A stretch of DNA of 61,254 bases from Acinetobacter lactucae (GTDB lineage Bacteria > Pseudomonadota > Gammaproteobacteria > Pseudomonadales > Moraxellaceae), in assembly GCF_013344765.1 (NCBI RefSeq), contig NZ_JABVBF010000003.1:1-61254 (forward strand). The letters run 5' to 3'. Positions 44,570 through 57,785 of the stretch are shown piece after piece. The position numbers and the translations under genes were made by a program. Each line of letters starts with the position of its first letter. Within the stretch, counting starts at the first letter, position 1. The notes beneath the pieces were generated by a model, which worked only from the letters and a program-made list of their open reading frames with translations, had not been told where the DNA came from and did no database searches.

Positions 44570-45631
44570 TCAGTTTTTTTGCTGCGCTTCTTGAATCTCA
44601 TCGATTAAACGCAAAAAGCTATCTAAACGTCGTGGCAAAATTTCACCCGCTTCAACGGCCTGTTTAAGCCCACAATTCTTTTCATGAGTGTGAGTGCAAT
44701 TACGGAATTGGCAAGATCCTAGATGGGCTGCAATGTCTGGAAAGCCCATACGAATTTTTTCTAAATCGAGATGCCAAAGCCCAAACTCACGAATTCCCGG
44801 AGAATCAATTAAGGCACCATTTTTACCGAAGTTGATTAAGCGCGTAGAGGTTGTCGTGTGTTGTCCAAGTGCAGAGTTTTCAGAAATAACATTGGTTTTT
44901 TGCTCTGCATCTGGAATGAGCACATTAATTAAAGAGCTTTTTCCTACGCCTGATTGCCCTACAAATGCTACGGTTTCACCATCTAAACGCTCAGATAAAG
45001 CCGAGATATCTCCCTTCTTCGACTGACAAATCATCACCTCATAACCCAAGGTTTTATATTCTTCTAATAGGGTAAGAATAGGGTCATTTTCAGTGAGTAA
45101 ATCAGACTTATTGAGGACCAAAAGAGCAGGAATGTTAGCGTCTGCACAAGCAACTAAATATCGATCAATTAACGTTGGAGCTGGTTCAGGAAGCGGTGAA
45201 AATACAATCACAATCAAACTGATATTCGCGGCCACTGGTTTAACTTTGTGATAGCGGTCAGGGCGGGTAAGTAAAGATGTACGTGGGTGAATGGCTGTAA
45301 TAATGCCTAGACCCGTATTTGGGTCTGCCTGCCATTTAACTCGGTCACCAGTTACAAGTAACTCAAGATTAGTTCGAGTATGGCAACGCCAAACACTATT
45401 GAGCTCGATCGGCTTCCAGAATGGTTCTGGTTCTCCTTCGGCAACTTGTGGTTTTTCTGGGTGATGCTCAGGTACAGAGAGGGCTTGTACTTCAAGTTGA
45501 CGGCCATAGTGTTGTACAACGAGTCCATCTAGATCCTGTGAAGTATCGATCTCTTCTTGGCGAGTTTTATGCTGTTTTTCAATACGACGTTGCTGCTGTT
45601 CAGTTAAACGACGCTTACGAATTAAAGCCAT
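44570..45631 (-). CDS. rsgA: Small-subunit-dependent ribosome-biogenesis GTPase
   Basis: Circularly permuted GTPase that acts late in 30S assembly. NKSD (G4) precedes the P-loop GQSGVGKSS and the DSPG (G3) motif, the order typical of RsgA. The C-terminal zinc site uses C and H residues in CQFRNCTHTHEKNC. 353 residues. Divergent from orn, as in many gammaproteobacteria. Confidence 0.96.
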   Translation of the reverse strand: MALIRKRRLTEQQQRRIEKQHKTRQEEIDTSQDLDGLVVQHYGRQLEVQALSVPEHHPEKPQVAEGEPEPFWKPIELNSVWRCHTRTNLELLVTGDRVKWQADPNTGLGIITAIHPRTSLLTRPDRYHKVKPVAANISLIVIVFSPLPEPAPTLIDRYLVACADANIPALLVLNKSDLLTENDPILTLLEEYKTLGYEVMICQSKKGDISALSERLDGETVAFVGQSGVGKSSLINVLIPDAEQKTNVISENSALGQHTTTSTRLINFGKNGALIDSPGIREFGLWHLDLEKIRMGFPDIAAHLGSCQFRNCTHTHEKNCGLKQAVEAGEILPRRLDSFLRLIDEIQEAQQKN

Positions 45632-45756
45632 TCATATCCCAAAAAAACCATTGTTTGAAGACCGCAAAAATAGCATGAAGCAGCTATAGAATTACAGCGC
45701 GGAAGCAAGAAATTTGCTACTATTGATGTTTTTACGGCATTTTAGAACGTACATTC

Positions 45757-46323
45757 ATGAGCAGTACTTTAAATACACGATTAATTTGGATTGATCTGGA
45801 AATGACCGGATTAGATACCGATAATGACCAAATTATTGAAATCGCAACAATTATTACAGATGATCATTTAAATGTACTTGCCGAAGGTCCAGTTTTGGCT
45901 ATTCATCAACCTGATCGTATTTTAAATGCAATGGATGAATGGAACACTCGTCAACATGGGCAGTCTGGTCTGATTGAACGAGTTCGTCGCAGTAAATTAA
46001 CAGCTCGTGATGCTGAGTTACAAACTTTAGAATTCCTAAAAAAATGGGTGAATCCAAAAGTTTCACCAATGTGCGGTAACTCAATTTGTCAGGATCGCCG
46101 TTTCTTACACCGCCTTATGCCTGAACTTGAGCAGTATTTCCACTATCGTAATCTTGATGTATCTACGGTAAAAGAGCTTTCAAAACGCTGGCGCCCTGAA
46201 ATTATGAGTGGTCTGAAAAAGAATGCATCTCATTTGGCAATGGATGATATTCGTGACTCAATTTCAGAGTTGAAATACTACCGCGAATATTTCTTTATTA
46301 TGAATACTGATGGTAAAGATTGA
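45757..46323 (+). CDS. orn: Oligoribonuclease
   Basis: DEDDh 3'-5' exoribonuclease that degrades very short RNAs, including pGpG from cyclic-di-GMP breakdown. 188 residues, with the [10 protein letters not shown] motif at the N-terminus and the later LDVSTVKEL and [10 protein letters not shown] motifs. The breakdown role connects loosely with the PilZ-domain protein at 8337. Confidence 0.97.
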   Translation: MSSTLNTRLIWIDLEMTGLDTDNDQIIEIATIITDDHLNVLAEGPVLAIHQPDRILNAMDEWNTRQHGQSGLIERVRRSKLTARDAELQTLEFLKKWVNPKVSPMCGNSICQDRRFLHRLMPELEQYFHYRNLDVSTVKELSKRWRPEIMSGLKKNASHLAMDDIRDSISELKYYREYFFIMNTDGKD

Positions 46324-46345
46324 TTACGTTGTAGACGTGATATGA

Positions 46346-46370
46346 AAGGGAGGCTCATGCCTCCTTTTTT
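46346..46370 (+). terminator. orn terminator
   Basis: GGAGGC (46349-46354), loop TCAT, GCCTCC (46359-46364), then a T-run. Confidence 0.88.
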
Positions 46371-46477
46371 ATTACTTAAAGGACATTGTTACAATAATGC
46401 CGATCGCCTGATTTGGCTTTCATATTCATTTTGCTTAAAATGATGTTTTAAATTTTTATTATAAAAAGAGAGCATTT

Positions 46478-47209
46478 ATGCAAAGTAATAACCCGATACT
46501 GACGCGCGTTGAAACGGTCAGTGATTATAGTCAACCGATGACTGTGCAAGGTGCGATTCAAAAATCTGTTATGTTGACAGTCATTGCAGCTGCGGTGGGT
46601 GTCGCTTTATTTTTCTATGCAGCCTTTACTGCAAATGTTGGTATTGCTTACGCGGCCTCAATTGTGGGTGCAATTGGTGGCTTGGTTTTAGCTTTAATTA
46701 CAACCTTTAAACCAACGACCGCGCCAACATTGGCAATTCCGTATGCCTTATTTGAAGGGGCTTTTTTAGGTGGTATTTCGTTTACTTTCCAGTTGAAATA
46801 CCCAGGTGTTCCACTTCAGGCTTTATTAGCAACCTTTGTCACCACTTTGGTGATGTTTGGTTTATATAAATTCCAAATTATCCGCGCAACTGAAAAGTTC
46901 AAGTCAGTTGTAATCTCTGCATCTTTGGCAATCTTTATTGTATTTATTGTGCAGATGGTCATGCGTTTAGCATTTGGTTCAAGTGTTCCTTATATTTTTG
47001 AAAGTAACTGGTTAGGCACTGGTTTTGCTGCATTCGTCGCAGTCATTGCTTCACTTAACCTGATTTTAGATTTTGATTTAATCGAAACTAATGCAGCATA
47101 TCGTGCACCAAAATTCATGGAATGGTTGTGTGGTATCGCATTACTTGCAACTTTAGTATGGATGTATATTTCTTTCTTACGTTTACTGGGCTTACTGTCT
47201 GACGACTAA
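46478..47209 (+). CDS. Bax inhibitor-1/YccA family membrane protein
   Basis: Integral membrane protein of 243 residues with seven hydrophobic segments. The conserved [14 protein letters not shown] segment near the C-terminus identifies the BI-1/YccA-like family. Bacterial members act as calcium leak channels or FtsH modulators; which one applies is not visible. It has its own terminator and is separate from fabI. Confidence 0.88.
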   Translation: MQSNNPILTRVETVSDYSQPMTVQGAIQKSVMLTVIAAAVGVALFFYAAFTANVGIAYAASIVGAIGGLVLALITTFKPTTAPTLAIPYALFEGAFLGGISFTFQLKYPGVPLQALLATFVTTLVMFGLYKFQIIRATEKFKSVVISASLAIFIVFIVQMVMRLAFGSSVPYIFESNWLGTGFAAFVAVIASLNLILDFDLIETNAAYRAPKFMEWLCGIALLATLVWMYISFLRLLGLLSDD

Positions 47210-47228
47210 GATTGAATTCATCTAGAAG

Positions 47229-47256
47229 TCGCTCCTCACCAGGAGCGATTTTTTTT
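47229..47256 (+). terminator. Terminator after the Bax-inhibitor-1 family gene
   Basis: TCGCTCCT (47229-47236) pairs with AGGAGCGA (47241-47248) around CACC, followed by eight T. Confidence 0.92.
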
Positions 47257-47346
47257 CGTGCGATTTTTGAAAAAAGATGCATTATGCAATTTCGAAAACC
47301 GCCGAATATTGGCATTATGCTTGAAATTGTTTTGAGTGAGATCGGC

Positions 47347-48150
47347 ATGACACAAGGACTTTTAGCAGGTAAGCGCTTTTTGATTGCAGGCGTTGCTAGT
47401 AAATTATCAATTGCTTTTGGTATTGCACAAGCATTACACCGTGAAGGTGCAGAGCTTGCGTTTACTTATCCAAACGAAAAATTAAAAAAACGTGTGGATG
47501 AATTTGCTGAGCAATTCGGTTCTAAGCTTGTGTTTCCATGTGATGTTGCTGTTGATGCTGAAATTGATAATGCATTTGCAGAACTTGCAAAACATTGGGA
47601 TGGTGTAGACGGTGTTGTACACTCAATTGGCTTTGCACCTGCACACACGCTTGATGGTGACTTCACTGACGTGACTGACCGTGACGGTTTTAAAGTTGCT
47701 CATGACATCAGTGCATACAGCTTTATTGCAATGGCTCGTGCTGCAAAACCTTTATTACAAGCTCGCCAAGGGTGTTTATTGACTTTGACTTACCAAGGTT
47801 CTGAGCGCGTTATGCCTAACTATAACGTTATGGGTATGGCAAAAGCTTCTTTAGAAGCTGGTGTTCGTTACTTGGCATCAAGCCTTGGTGTTGATGGTAT
47901 CCGTGTAAACGCGATTTCTGCGGGCCCAATCCGTACTTTAGCTGCTTCTGGTATTAAATCTTTCCGTAAAATGTTAGATGCCAATGAAAAAGTTGCGCCA
48001 TTAAAACGTAACGTAACCATTGAAGAAGTAGGTAATGCAGCGTTATTCCTATGCTCACCTTGGGCTTCAGGTATTACTGGTGAAATTCTATATGTAGATG
48101 CTGGTTTCAATACTGTAGGTATGAGCCAATCTATGATGGATGATGAATAA
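47347..48150 (+). CDS. fabI: Enoyl-ACP reductase FabI
   Basis: NADH-dependent reductase completing each fatty acid elongation round; the triclosan target. The start is ATG 47347, giving 267 residues with [16 protein letters not shown] at the N-terminus; the frame is open 135 bases upstream but passes through a terminator. The Tyr-x6-Lys active site is in [10 protein letters not shown]. The SIGFAP loop has the glycine (G93 in E. coli) whose replacement gives triclosan resistance, so this looks like a sensitive allele. Confidence 0.96.
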   Translation: MTQGLLAGKRFLIAGVASKLSIAFGIAQALHREGAELAFTYPNEKLKKRVDEFAEQFGSKLVFPCDVAVDAEIDNAFAELAKHWDGVDGVVHSIGFAPAHTLDGDFTDVTDRDGFKVAHDISAYSFIAMARAAKPLLQARQGCLLTLTYQGSERVMPNYNVMGMAKASLEAGVRYLASSLGVDGIRVNAISAGPIRTLAASGIKSFRKMLDANEKVAPLKRNVTIEEVGNAALFLCSPWASGITGEILYVDAGFNTVGMSQSMMDDE

Positions 48151-48172
48151 GTTTTAAAATTTATTCAGCCAT

Positions 48173-48208
48173 AAAAAAAGCCGTAGTTGAAGGACTACGG
48201 CTTTTTTA
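48173..48208. terminator. Bidirectional terminator between fabI and the efflux operon
   Basis: AGCCGTAGT (48179-48187) and ACTACGGCT (48194-48202) around TGAAGG, with A-run before and T-run after. Confidence 0.92.
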
Positions 48209-48219
48209 ATTGGTACAAG

Positions 48220-49626
48220 TTATTGAGGCAGTTCTTTTACAGGGGAACCACCTAAAGCTTGCATGAGGGTGACATAAGCATTGTATTGGCTTTGCTTCGT
48301 TTCAACGAGGCTTAAGCGCGCAGTACGAGTGGTTTGCTGTGCATCAAGAAGTGTTTTTAATGCAACAGCACCATAACGGTAGCGGACTTCAGTTAAACGT
48401 TCGGTTTTTTCTGCAAGTTCAACATTACGCTCTTGTAGCGCTACTTGTTTGTCGAGTTCGGTACGACTCGATAAAGCATTTTCGACATCAGCAAAAGCCT
48501 GATAAAGCGTTTGGCGATATTGAATAATCGCTTTTTCATAATCCAGATTGCTAATCGCGATATCTTTTTTCATATCGTTATATTGCAAAAATGGTAAGCT
48601 TAAACTTGCACCTAAAGTTAGAGCAGGGTTACGTAATAACTCTGTTAACGATGTGCTGCTTGAACCTAAACTGCTGGTTAAGCTAATCGAAGGGTAGTAG
48701 CTTGCTTTGGTTGCATCTTTAGTCGCTAATGCTTTTCTTAAGCGTAGCTCACTTGCTTGCAAATCAGGACGGCGCGATAAAATATCGGCAGGTAAGCCTG
48801 CGCCAATTGCAGGTAGAGCGGTGCGTGGTAAACGCTTTGGCTCTTGAATGTTTAATTGTTGCAATGGTTCATGCAATAACACTGCGATGGCTGTGCGTGT
48901 TTCAACCAGTTGTTGCTCAATTTGGCTTAAGCTTGCTTTCTGGCTTTGTACCGATTGTTCTGCTTGAGTCAGATCTACGCCTGAAACGGCACCAGCTTTA
49001 TATTGAATCTGAACCAAGTCATAAAGCTTTTGAGAGGTTACTAGGCTTTGCTGAGCAGTCGCATAACGTTCATTTAAATAACCCAGTTGCCAATAGAGTT
49101 TGGCAGTGGTTGCAATTAAGCTTTGTCCAGTAGCTTGTAAATCTTGTTCAGTTGCTAAGGCTTCCCATTTACTTGCTTCAGTTTGACGTGCAAGCTTGCC
49201 AAACAAATCAAGCTCATAGCTTACACCTGCACTCATTGAAAGACCTTTAGCGCTGTCATCTCCCGAATTTAAATCGAAAGAATGGCCTGTAGATACACTA
49301 GAGCTGGTTCGTAAGCCTTGCTTATTAGCGGTTAAATCAGCTTGTAGACGGGCTTGCTTTAAGGCAATACCTGCAACTGCTAAATCACTATTACGTTCTA
49401 ATACATTGCTTATAAGTTGATTAAGCTGCGCATCGTTAAAAAGCGTCCACCAACGGTCAGAATATTGATCGGCAGACATGCTTTTTGATTTTGCTGTGTC
49501 ATATTGAAAACTACCCGGAACTTGTACTGCAGGCGTTTCATAAGGTGTTTTTACTACAGCTGCACATCCTACAAGAGAACCTGTGAGAAGAAGTGCTGTG
49601 CTGAGTTTAGTCATTGAGAAAGACAT
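48220..49626 (-). CDS. Outer-membrane factor lipoprotein of the MacAB system (NodT/TolC family)
   Basis: Outer-membrane channel of 468 residues, last gene of a tripartite efflux operon. The N-terminus is a lipoprotein signal with lipobox SLVGC (C21), so it is the OprM/NodT type rather than E. coli-type TolC. Two outer-membrane-efflux repeats contain long coiled helices, and LPADILSRRPDLQASELRLRKA-type residues are diagnostic. ATG 49626 has AAGGA seven bases upstream, 8 bases after macB; a longer frame runs back into macB. E. coli macAB lacks a dedicated outer-membrane partner, unlike this operon. Confidence 0.9.
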   Translation of the reverse strand: MSFSMTKLSTALLLTGSLVGCAAVVKTPYETPAVQVPGSFQYDTAKSKSMSADQYSDRWWTLFNDAQLNQLISNVLERNSDLAVAGIALKQARLQADLTANKQGLRTSSSVSTGHSFDLNSGDDSAKGLSMSAGVSYELDLFGKLARQTEASKWEALATEQDLQATGQSLIATTAKLYWQLGYLNERYATAQQSLVTSQKLYDLVQIQYKAGAVSGVDLTQAEQSVQSQKASLSQIEQQLVETRTAIAVLLHEPLQQLNIQEPKRLPRTALPAIGAGLPADILSRRPDLQASELRLRKALATKDATKASYYPSISLTSSLGSSSTSLTELLRNPALTLGASLSLPFLQYNDMKKDIAISNLDYEKAIIQYRQTLYQAFADVENALSSRTELDKQVALQERNVELAEKTERLTEVRYRYGAVALKTLLDAQQTTRTARLSLVETKQSQYNAYVTLMQALGGSPVKELPQ

Positions 49627-49636
49627 GCAATTTTCC

Positions 49637-51631
49637 TTATTCTCGAGATAGTGCGGCAACAGGGTCAAGTTTCGCGGCATTCTTGGCAGGTAAGAAACCG
49701 AATACGACACCAATCAGTGTTGAACAGACAAATGCTGCAATAATTGATGTGCTTGAATAAGCCACGCTAAAGTTACCGCCAGCAAATTTATTAATAAGTT
49801 GTCCAAGGCCAAGCGACAGTAAGACGCCAAGCACACCACCAATTAAACATACCAAAATTGCTTCAATCAGGAATTGCTGCAAAATATCACTTTGACGAGC
49901 ACCTACGGCCATACGTACACCAATTTCTTGAGTACGTTCGGTCACCGAAACCAACATAATATTCATCACCCCGATACCACCAACAACCAAAGAAATTACG
50001 GCAATTGCTGAAACCAGAAGCGTCATTGTACTGGTTGTTTTCTCAATGGTTTGACGGATACTGTCACTGTTCATAGTGAAAATATCTTGTGCACCATGTC
50101 GCTGGGTTAATAGATTTACAATCGCATTTTCTGCGGCAGCAGTTGAATATATGTCATTAATACGAACCACGATATTACGTACATTAGATTGTCCTAACAT
50201 ACGGCTCATTACGGTTGTATAAGGCATATAGACATTTAGAGTGTCATCTGAGCCCATACCGCTTGTTTGCGGTTCTACCACACCAATAATACGAGCAGGT
50301 ACACTACCGAGCAGTACCACTTGACCGATTGGGTTGGTACCGTCACTAAAAAATTGTTTTTGAGTATTGGTATCAATGACTACATCTTGTGAGCGATCAC
50401 GAACACTTCGCTGGTCAAAAGTTTGTCCATCTTTAAAGACCAAACCTTTTACATCGAAATAATCGTTACTCACACCATTAATGGTCGCGTTTGCTTCATT
50501 TTGTTGGTACCGCATGGTTTTGGATGTACTGACCATTGGACTGACTGCACTGACATAAGGTTGAGTCATTAACGCATCAGCATCGGCAGGAACCAAAGTC
50601 TTAAAACTTGCAGTTTTTGAGTTGTCACCAAAACCACGGCCTTGGAACACGGTAATCGTATTTGTTCCGAGACTACTAATATTGCTTAAAATTTGTTGTT
50701 GAGAGCCTTTGCCTAGAGCGACCACCGTAACAACAGAAGCAATACCAATAATGATCCCAAGCATGGTTAAAAAAGTACGCATGCGATGGGCATTCATAGA
50801 CAGTAAAGCCATTTGGAAGGCTTCAGATAAACGGTCTAAAGTAGACCGCCATGCAGAAATACTTTTGCCTTTCTTCTGTTTACCTTGTAAAGCAGGAGCG
50901 GCATCAGGATCAGTCTTGATTGGTTCGGCTGCTTGATCTGGAACATTAGCACGGTCACTAATAATCTCTCCGTCACTAATCTCAATAATACGAGTCGCAT
51001 TTTTTGCAACTTGCATATCGTGGGTGACTAAAATAATAGTGTGACCTGCGGCATTGAGTTCACGCAAAATACGCATCACCTCAACACCACTATGAGAGTC
51101 AAGCGCCCCTGTTGGTTCATCTGCTAGAATAACGTCACCGCCATTCATCAGCGCACGGGCAATAGAAACACGTTGCTGCTGACCACCAGAAAGTTGGCTT
51201 GGTCTATTGAGTGTTTTTGTGCCCAACCCTAATTCAGTCAGTAGAGCGGTTGCACGTTGTTTACGCTCAGAAGGCGTAACACCAGCATAAACAGCTGGAA
51301 CTTCTACGTTACCTTCGGCAGATAAGTCGCCCAGTAAGTGATAGCGCTGGAAAATAAAACCAAAATATTCACGGCGTAGTCGAGCCAGCTGATCTGGCTC
51401 AAGTTTACCTGTTTCTTGTCCATTAACTTTGTAACTACCACTCGTAGGTCGGTCCAAACAACCCAGAATATTCATGAGGGTCGATTTACCAGAACCCGAC
51501 TGGCCGACAATGGCAACCAGTTCACCTTCATAAATGGTCAGGTCAATACCTTTTAAAATTTGTATCGTGCTTTCGCCAGCAGGGAATTCCCGGACTAGAT
51601 TGCTGACTTCAAGCAAAGCTTGTTTTGTCAT
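49637..51631 (-). CDS. macB: Macrolide export ATP-binding/permease protein MacB
   Basis: ABC transporter half of the MacAB efflux system, 664 residues. The N-terminal ATPase has Walker [10 protein letters not shown], signature LSGGQQQR and Walker B VILADEP; after a linker (about 235-275) come four membrane helices and a large periplasmic domain of the FtsX/MacB type. MacB pumps substrates (macrolides, lipopeptides, toxins) from the periplasm outward through MacA and the outer-membrane channel. Two bases separate it from macA. Confidence 0.94.
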   Translation of the reverse strand: MTKQALLEVSNLVREFPAGESTIQILKGIDLTIYEGELVAIVGQSGSGKSTLMNILGCLDRPTSGSYKVNGQETGKLEPDQLARLRREYFGFIFQRYHLLGDLSAEGNVEVPAVYAGVTPSERKQRATALLTELGLGTKTLNRPSQLSGGQQQRVSIARALMNGGDVILADEPTGALDSHSGVEVMRILRELNAAGHTIILVTHDMQVAKNATRIIEISDGEIISDRANVPDQAAEPIKTDPDAAPALQGKQKKGKSISAWRSTLDRLSEAFQMALLSMNAHRMRTFLTMLGIIIGIASVVTVVALGKGSQQQILSNISSLGTNTITVFQGRGFGDNSKTASFKTLVPADADALMTQPYVSAVSPMVSTSKTMRYQQNEANATINGVSNDYFDVKGLVFKDGQTFDQRSVRDRSQDVVIDTNTQKQFFSDGTNPIGQVVLLGSVPARIIGVVEPQTSGMGSDDTLNVYMPYTTVMSRMLGQSNVRNIVVRINDIYSTAAAENAIVNLLTQRHGAQDIFTMNSDSIRQTIEKTTSTMTLLVSAIAVISLVVGGIGVMNIMLVSVTERTQEIGVRMAVGARQSDILQQFLIEAILVCLIGGVLGVLLSLGLGQLINKFAGGNFSVAYSSTSIIAAFVCSTLIGVVFGFLPAKNAAKLDPVAALSRE

Positions 51632-51633
51632 GC

Positions 51634-52974
51634 TTACATTCCCATTGGGCCACTACGGCGACGGTTATTACTACTATTTGCTGATGCAGCAGAAGTATCT
51701 GCACTATCAGCAATGACAACTTGATCACCTTGTTTTAAGCCCGCAAGAACTTGCGCATTTACACGGTTGTTAATGCCAACCAAAATTTGAGTTGGTTTAG
51801 TTGTGCCATCAGCTTGTAATACGCGTACAACACTTAACGTTAATTTACCTTGTTCAACCAGTTGTTTTTGTTCAGCAGTTAAATTTAAGCGTTCTAAACG
51901 AGCACCATTACCTTGATTTTTGCGTTCTGTACTTGGGGTAGAACTTGCTTTCTCAGATGACTGACCTGATTTTCTTTGACCAGAAAATTGTTTAGAACTT
52001 AATGCTGATGATGGAACAAGTAGAGCATTTTTAGCTGAATTTAATACGATATAAACTTGTGCGGTCATATCAATACGCAATTTACCATCGGTATTTGGCA
52101 CATCGAATAACGCATTATAGTAAACCGCCGAACTGGTAGTTGAGCTTGTTGTACTGGTCGATTCGCTCGAAATTGAGTCAGGGGCTGGTTCAATTTGACG
52201 TAATGTTGCATAGCGCTTGGTTTCATCACCTAGAGTTGTAAAGTAAACCTGTTGTCCTTTTTCAACTTTCATAATGTCAGCTTCACTGACTTGCGCCTTA
52301 ATCGTCATGTTTTGTAATTTTGCAATTTTGACAATTGTTGGCGCGCTTTGGTTTGCGTTTACGGTTTGGCCTTCTTCGGTCACAATCGCGACAACCGTAC
52401 CATCAGTTGGAGCAACAATACGTGTATAACCAATATTGGTTTGAGCCGTAGATTTTGTCACTTTTGCAGATTCGATTTGTGCATCTAATGCTTTAATTTG
52501 CGCCTGAGCTGTTTTATAGCTTGCTTCAGCCGATTCTAAATCTGCACGCGGTGTTGCATCTTGCGCATACATTTGTTGCTGACGGCGGTATTCAAGTTGT
52601 TTTTCATTTAAAGAAGCAACTTGCTGAAGGCGCTGTGCTTCTAAATTTTTAATATTTGCATCAGACGTTTTTAAGCTGTTTTCTTGGGTTGTTGAGTCAA
52701 TTTGCGCGATAAGTTGACCTTGCTTAACTTGATCGCCCAACTGTACATACATCTTTTTAACCTGACCAGATACCTGCGCACCAACGCTAATGAGTTTGGT
52801 TGCATCAAGTGTGCCTGTCGCAAGTACATTATTTTCAATATCCCCACGGGTCACCTCAGCAGTAATATATTGAGGCTGCTGCTGTTTAGGTTTTAAAAAC
52901 TTCCAAGCTAATACAGCAACAATTGCTATACAGACGATGATAATAACGAGTTTGATTGGCTTTATTTTTGGCAT
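51634..52974 (-). CDS. macA: Macrolide transporter subunit MacA (periplasmic adaptor)
   Basis: Membrane-fusion protein of 446 residues that links MacB to the outer-membrane channel. An N-terminal membrane anchor (about 7-25) is followed by lipoyl, alpha-hairpin (about 100-185) and beta-barrel domains; [16 protein letters not shown] and [17 protein letters not shown] are the two lipoyl halves. Low-complexity serine-rich stretches occur at about 275-295, 350-372 and the C-terminus, longer than in E. coli MacA (371). Confidence 0.93.
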   Translation of the reverse strand: MPKIKPIKLVIIIVCIAIVAVLAWKFLKPKQQQPQYITAEVTRGDIENNVLATGTLDATKLISVGAQVSGQVKKMYVQLGDQVKQGQLIAQIDSTTQENSLKTSDANIKNLEAQRLQQVASLNEKQLEYRRQQQMYAQDATPRADLESAEASYKTAQAQIKALDAQIESAKVTKSTAQTNIGYTRIVAPTDGTVVAIVTEEGQTVNANQSAPTIVKIAKLQNMTIKAQVSEADIMKVEKGQQVYFTTLGDETKRYATLRQIEPAPDSISSESTSTTSSTTSSAVYYNALFDVPNTDGKLRIDMTAQVYIVLNSAKNALLVPSSALSSKQFSGQRKSGQSSEKASSTPSTERKNQGNGARLERLNLTAEQKQLVEQGKLTLSVVRVLQADGTTKPTQILVGINNRVNAQVLAGLKQGDQVVIADSADTSAASANSSNNRRRSGPMGM

Positions 52975-53081
52975 GATGAGAGGTCAAAAAGTTTAAAATT
53001 TAATTTAGTATAAAAGCGAAATGAGGATAAAACGTGAATTTTTATGATATTTCAAGAATGAAGAAAAATGATTCTGCCGAG

Positions 53082-54071
53082 TTACTGTATAAATAATGTT
53101 TTTCCACATAATTCAGCAATTGCTTGCTGCATTAAATGTTCCGCATTTTCGTTCGACATTCCTTTAATTGCTGCATCAATTTGCAATAGAAGGGTAGACC
53201 AGCCTAAAAACTGCTGGGGATTTAGTCTTCTTAATGCTTGTTGATATAAGCTGACTTTTGTTTTCCATATACCGAGCTGTAAAGCATTATGAGGCTGTTC
53301 AAATAATTGCATCAGTAAACGCATTTCTTTACTTAACGTCCATAAAATCAGACTTTCTGGCTCGCCAGCCGCAATTAAATATTGAAAAATCTTAATAGAT
53401 TGACCAAGGTTGCCTTCTAATAATGCATCACTTAAATCATAGGTGGTATAGCGTGATTGATCCTGTAAACAAGCATATAACTGTTCAATTTGAATCAGTT
53501 TTTGGTCTGGAAAAGTATCTCTTACACGCATCAAGCTATTCTTAGCTGCGAGCAGATTATGCTCATGATGCTGCATGAGCCACTGCCATGCATCGTTGTC
53601 GAGCTGAATCTCCAGCTTCTCTGCTTCTACGCTTAAAATACGTTGACGGTCTTGCGGATAGTTTGCGGTTAAGGCAACGACAACCCCATTTGCTTCAACA
53701 ACTTGGAAAAAAGCAGACTTTAAACTACTACTATCTTGCTTAGGTAAAACAATTAAAAGTAGGTTAGTTTCATTATGCTGAATATAACTTTTAAGCTGTT
53801 TTAGTCCATTTGCATCAGGTTTTATATTGCCATGAACTTCAATGGCGAGCTGCTGAGAAAATAAAGATAAGCTGTTAAGCGCATTAAAAACATTTTTCCA
53901 GTCGCTCACGCTACTAATATCGTAGCGCTGTCTTTCAACTTCTTGTTGTTGCCAGCTTTTACGAAAAGCATCTAATAAATTTTGTTCCAGCAAAGGTTCT
54001 TGGCCGTGTAAAATCCACGCACCCCGTGCTTCCGGAATGCGTTTTAAGGCTTGTAAATAGTCAATTTTCAT
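53082..54071 (-). CDS. holA: DNA polymerase III subunit delta
   Basis: Clamp-loader subunit that opens the beta ring. 329 residues, close to E. coli HolA (343). The IPEARGAWILHGQEPLL-type N-terminus, weakly conserved Walker-like region, and C-terminal collar helices fit. leuS-lptE-holA is a conserved gammaproteobacterial order, which supports the call where sequence conservation is low. Confidence 0.92.
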   Translation of the reverse strand: MKIDYLQALKRIPEARGAWILHGQEPLLEQNLLDAFRKSWQQQEVERQRYDISSVSDWKNVFNALNSLSLFSQQLAIEVHGNIKPDANGLKQLKSYIQHNETNLLLIVLPKQDSSSLKSAFFQVVEANGVVVALTANYPQDRQRILSVEAEKLEIQLDNDAWQWLMQHHEHNLLAAKNSLMRVRDTFPDQKLIQIEQLYACLQDQSRYTTYDLSDALLEGNLGQSIKIFQYLIAAGEPESLILWTLSKEMRLLMQLFEQPHNALQLGIWKTKVSLYQQALRRLNPQQFLGWSTLLLQIDAAIKGMSNENAEHLMQQAIAELCGKTLFIQ

Positions 54072-54089
54072 TGCTGGTAAAAATAAAGA

Positions 54090-54599
54090 TTAAGGCTGAG
54101 CTTTTGGTAAACGGTTTGCTGAAATCTGACGAGTAATTTGCTGTGCAATGTCATCAATCACAATACGCTGCAAATAAGATTCTTGCTGATTTTCGGTGTT
54201 AACCGTTGCAAGATCATATTGATAACTACGAGATGCAGTTAATGAACGTGGTTCAGTAATTTTGTTCCCCTGACGGTCTTCAATTTGGAAGGTTACAGTT
54301 AAACGTAATAATACTTCCGTTAGTTTTCCATTTAAAAGCTGACGACGTGGAGTGTACTCTAACACACGGAGTACGTAGGCATCATTATCATTGCTGAGTT
54401 GAACACCATTTGCAGCCAAATATACTTTTAACTGCGTTTCCAAATCATCAGTTTTAGCCGGTAACTCAAGGCTTAACTTTTTATAAACAAGTGGAGTTGC
54501 AGTCGGGTTAGATCCTTTTAAATGAAATCCACACCCGACTAAGCCTGCACTAAGGCCTAAGGTTAAAACAACAGCGGCTAAACGTTTGGCAAAGTGCAT
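54090..54599 (-). CDS. lptE: LPS assembly lipoprotein LptE
   Basis: Outer-membrane lipoprotein that plugs the LptD barrel during lipopolysaccharide or lipooligosaccharide insertion. 169 residues from ATG 54599, which has AGAGGA six bases upstream; the signal ends at lipobox GLVGC (C23). An upstream in-frame ATG at 54614 overlaps the ribosome binding site. Position between leuS and holA is the standard one. Confidence 0.92.
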   Translation of the reverse strand: MHFAKRLAAVVLTLGLSAGLVGCGFHLKGSNPTATPLVYKKLSLELPAKTDDLETQLKVYLAANGVQLSNDNDAYVLRVLEYTPRRQLLNGKLTEVLLRLTVTFQIEDRQGNKITEPRSLTASRSYQYDLATVNTENQQESYLQRIVIDDIAQQITRQISANRLPKAQP

Positions 54600-54626
54600 G
54601 CTTGATCCTCTCATTAATAACTTTAA

Positions 54627-57785
<3,159 letters not shown>

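Noticed and set aside
47212..47346. Upstream extension of fabI (45 extra residues)
   Set aside because: The extension runs through a strong terminator hairpin and does not match the family N-terminus; ATG 47347 gives the standard protein.
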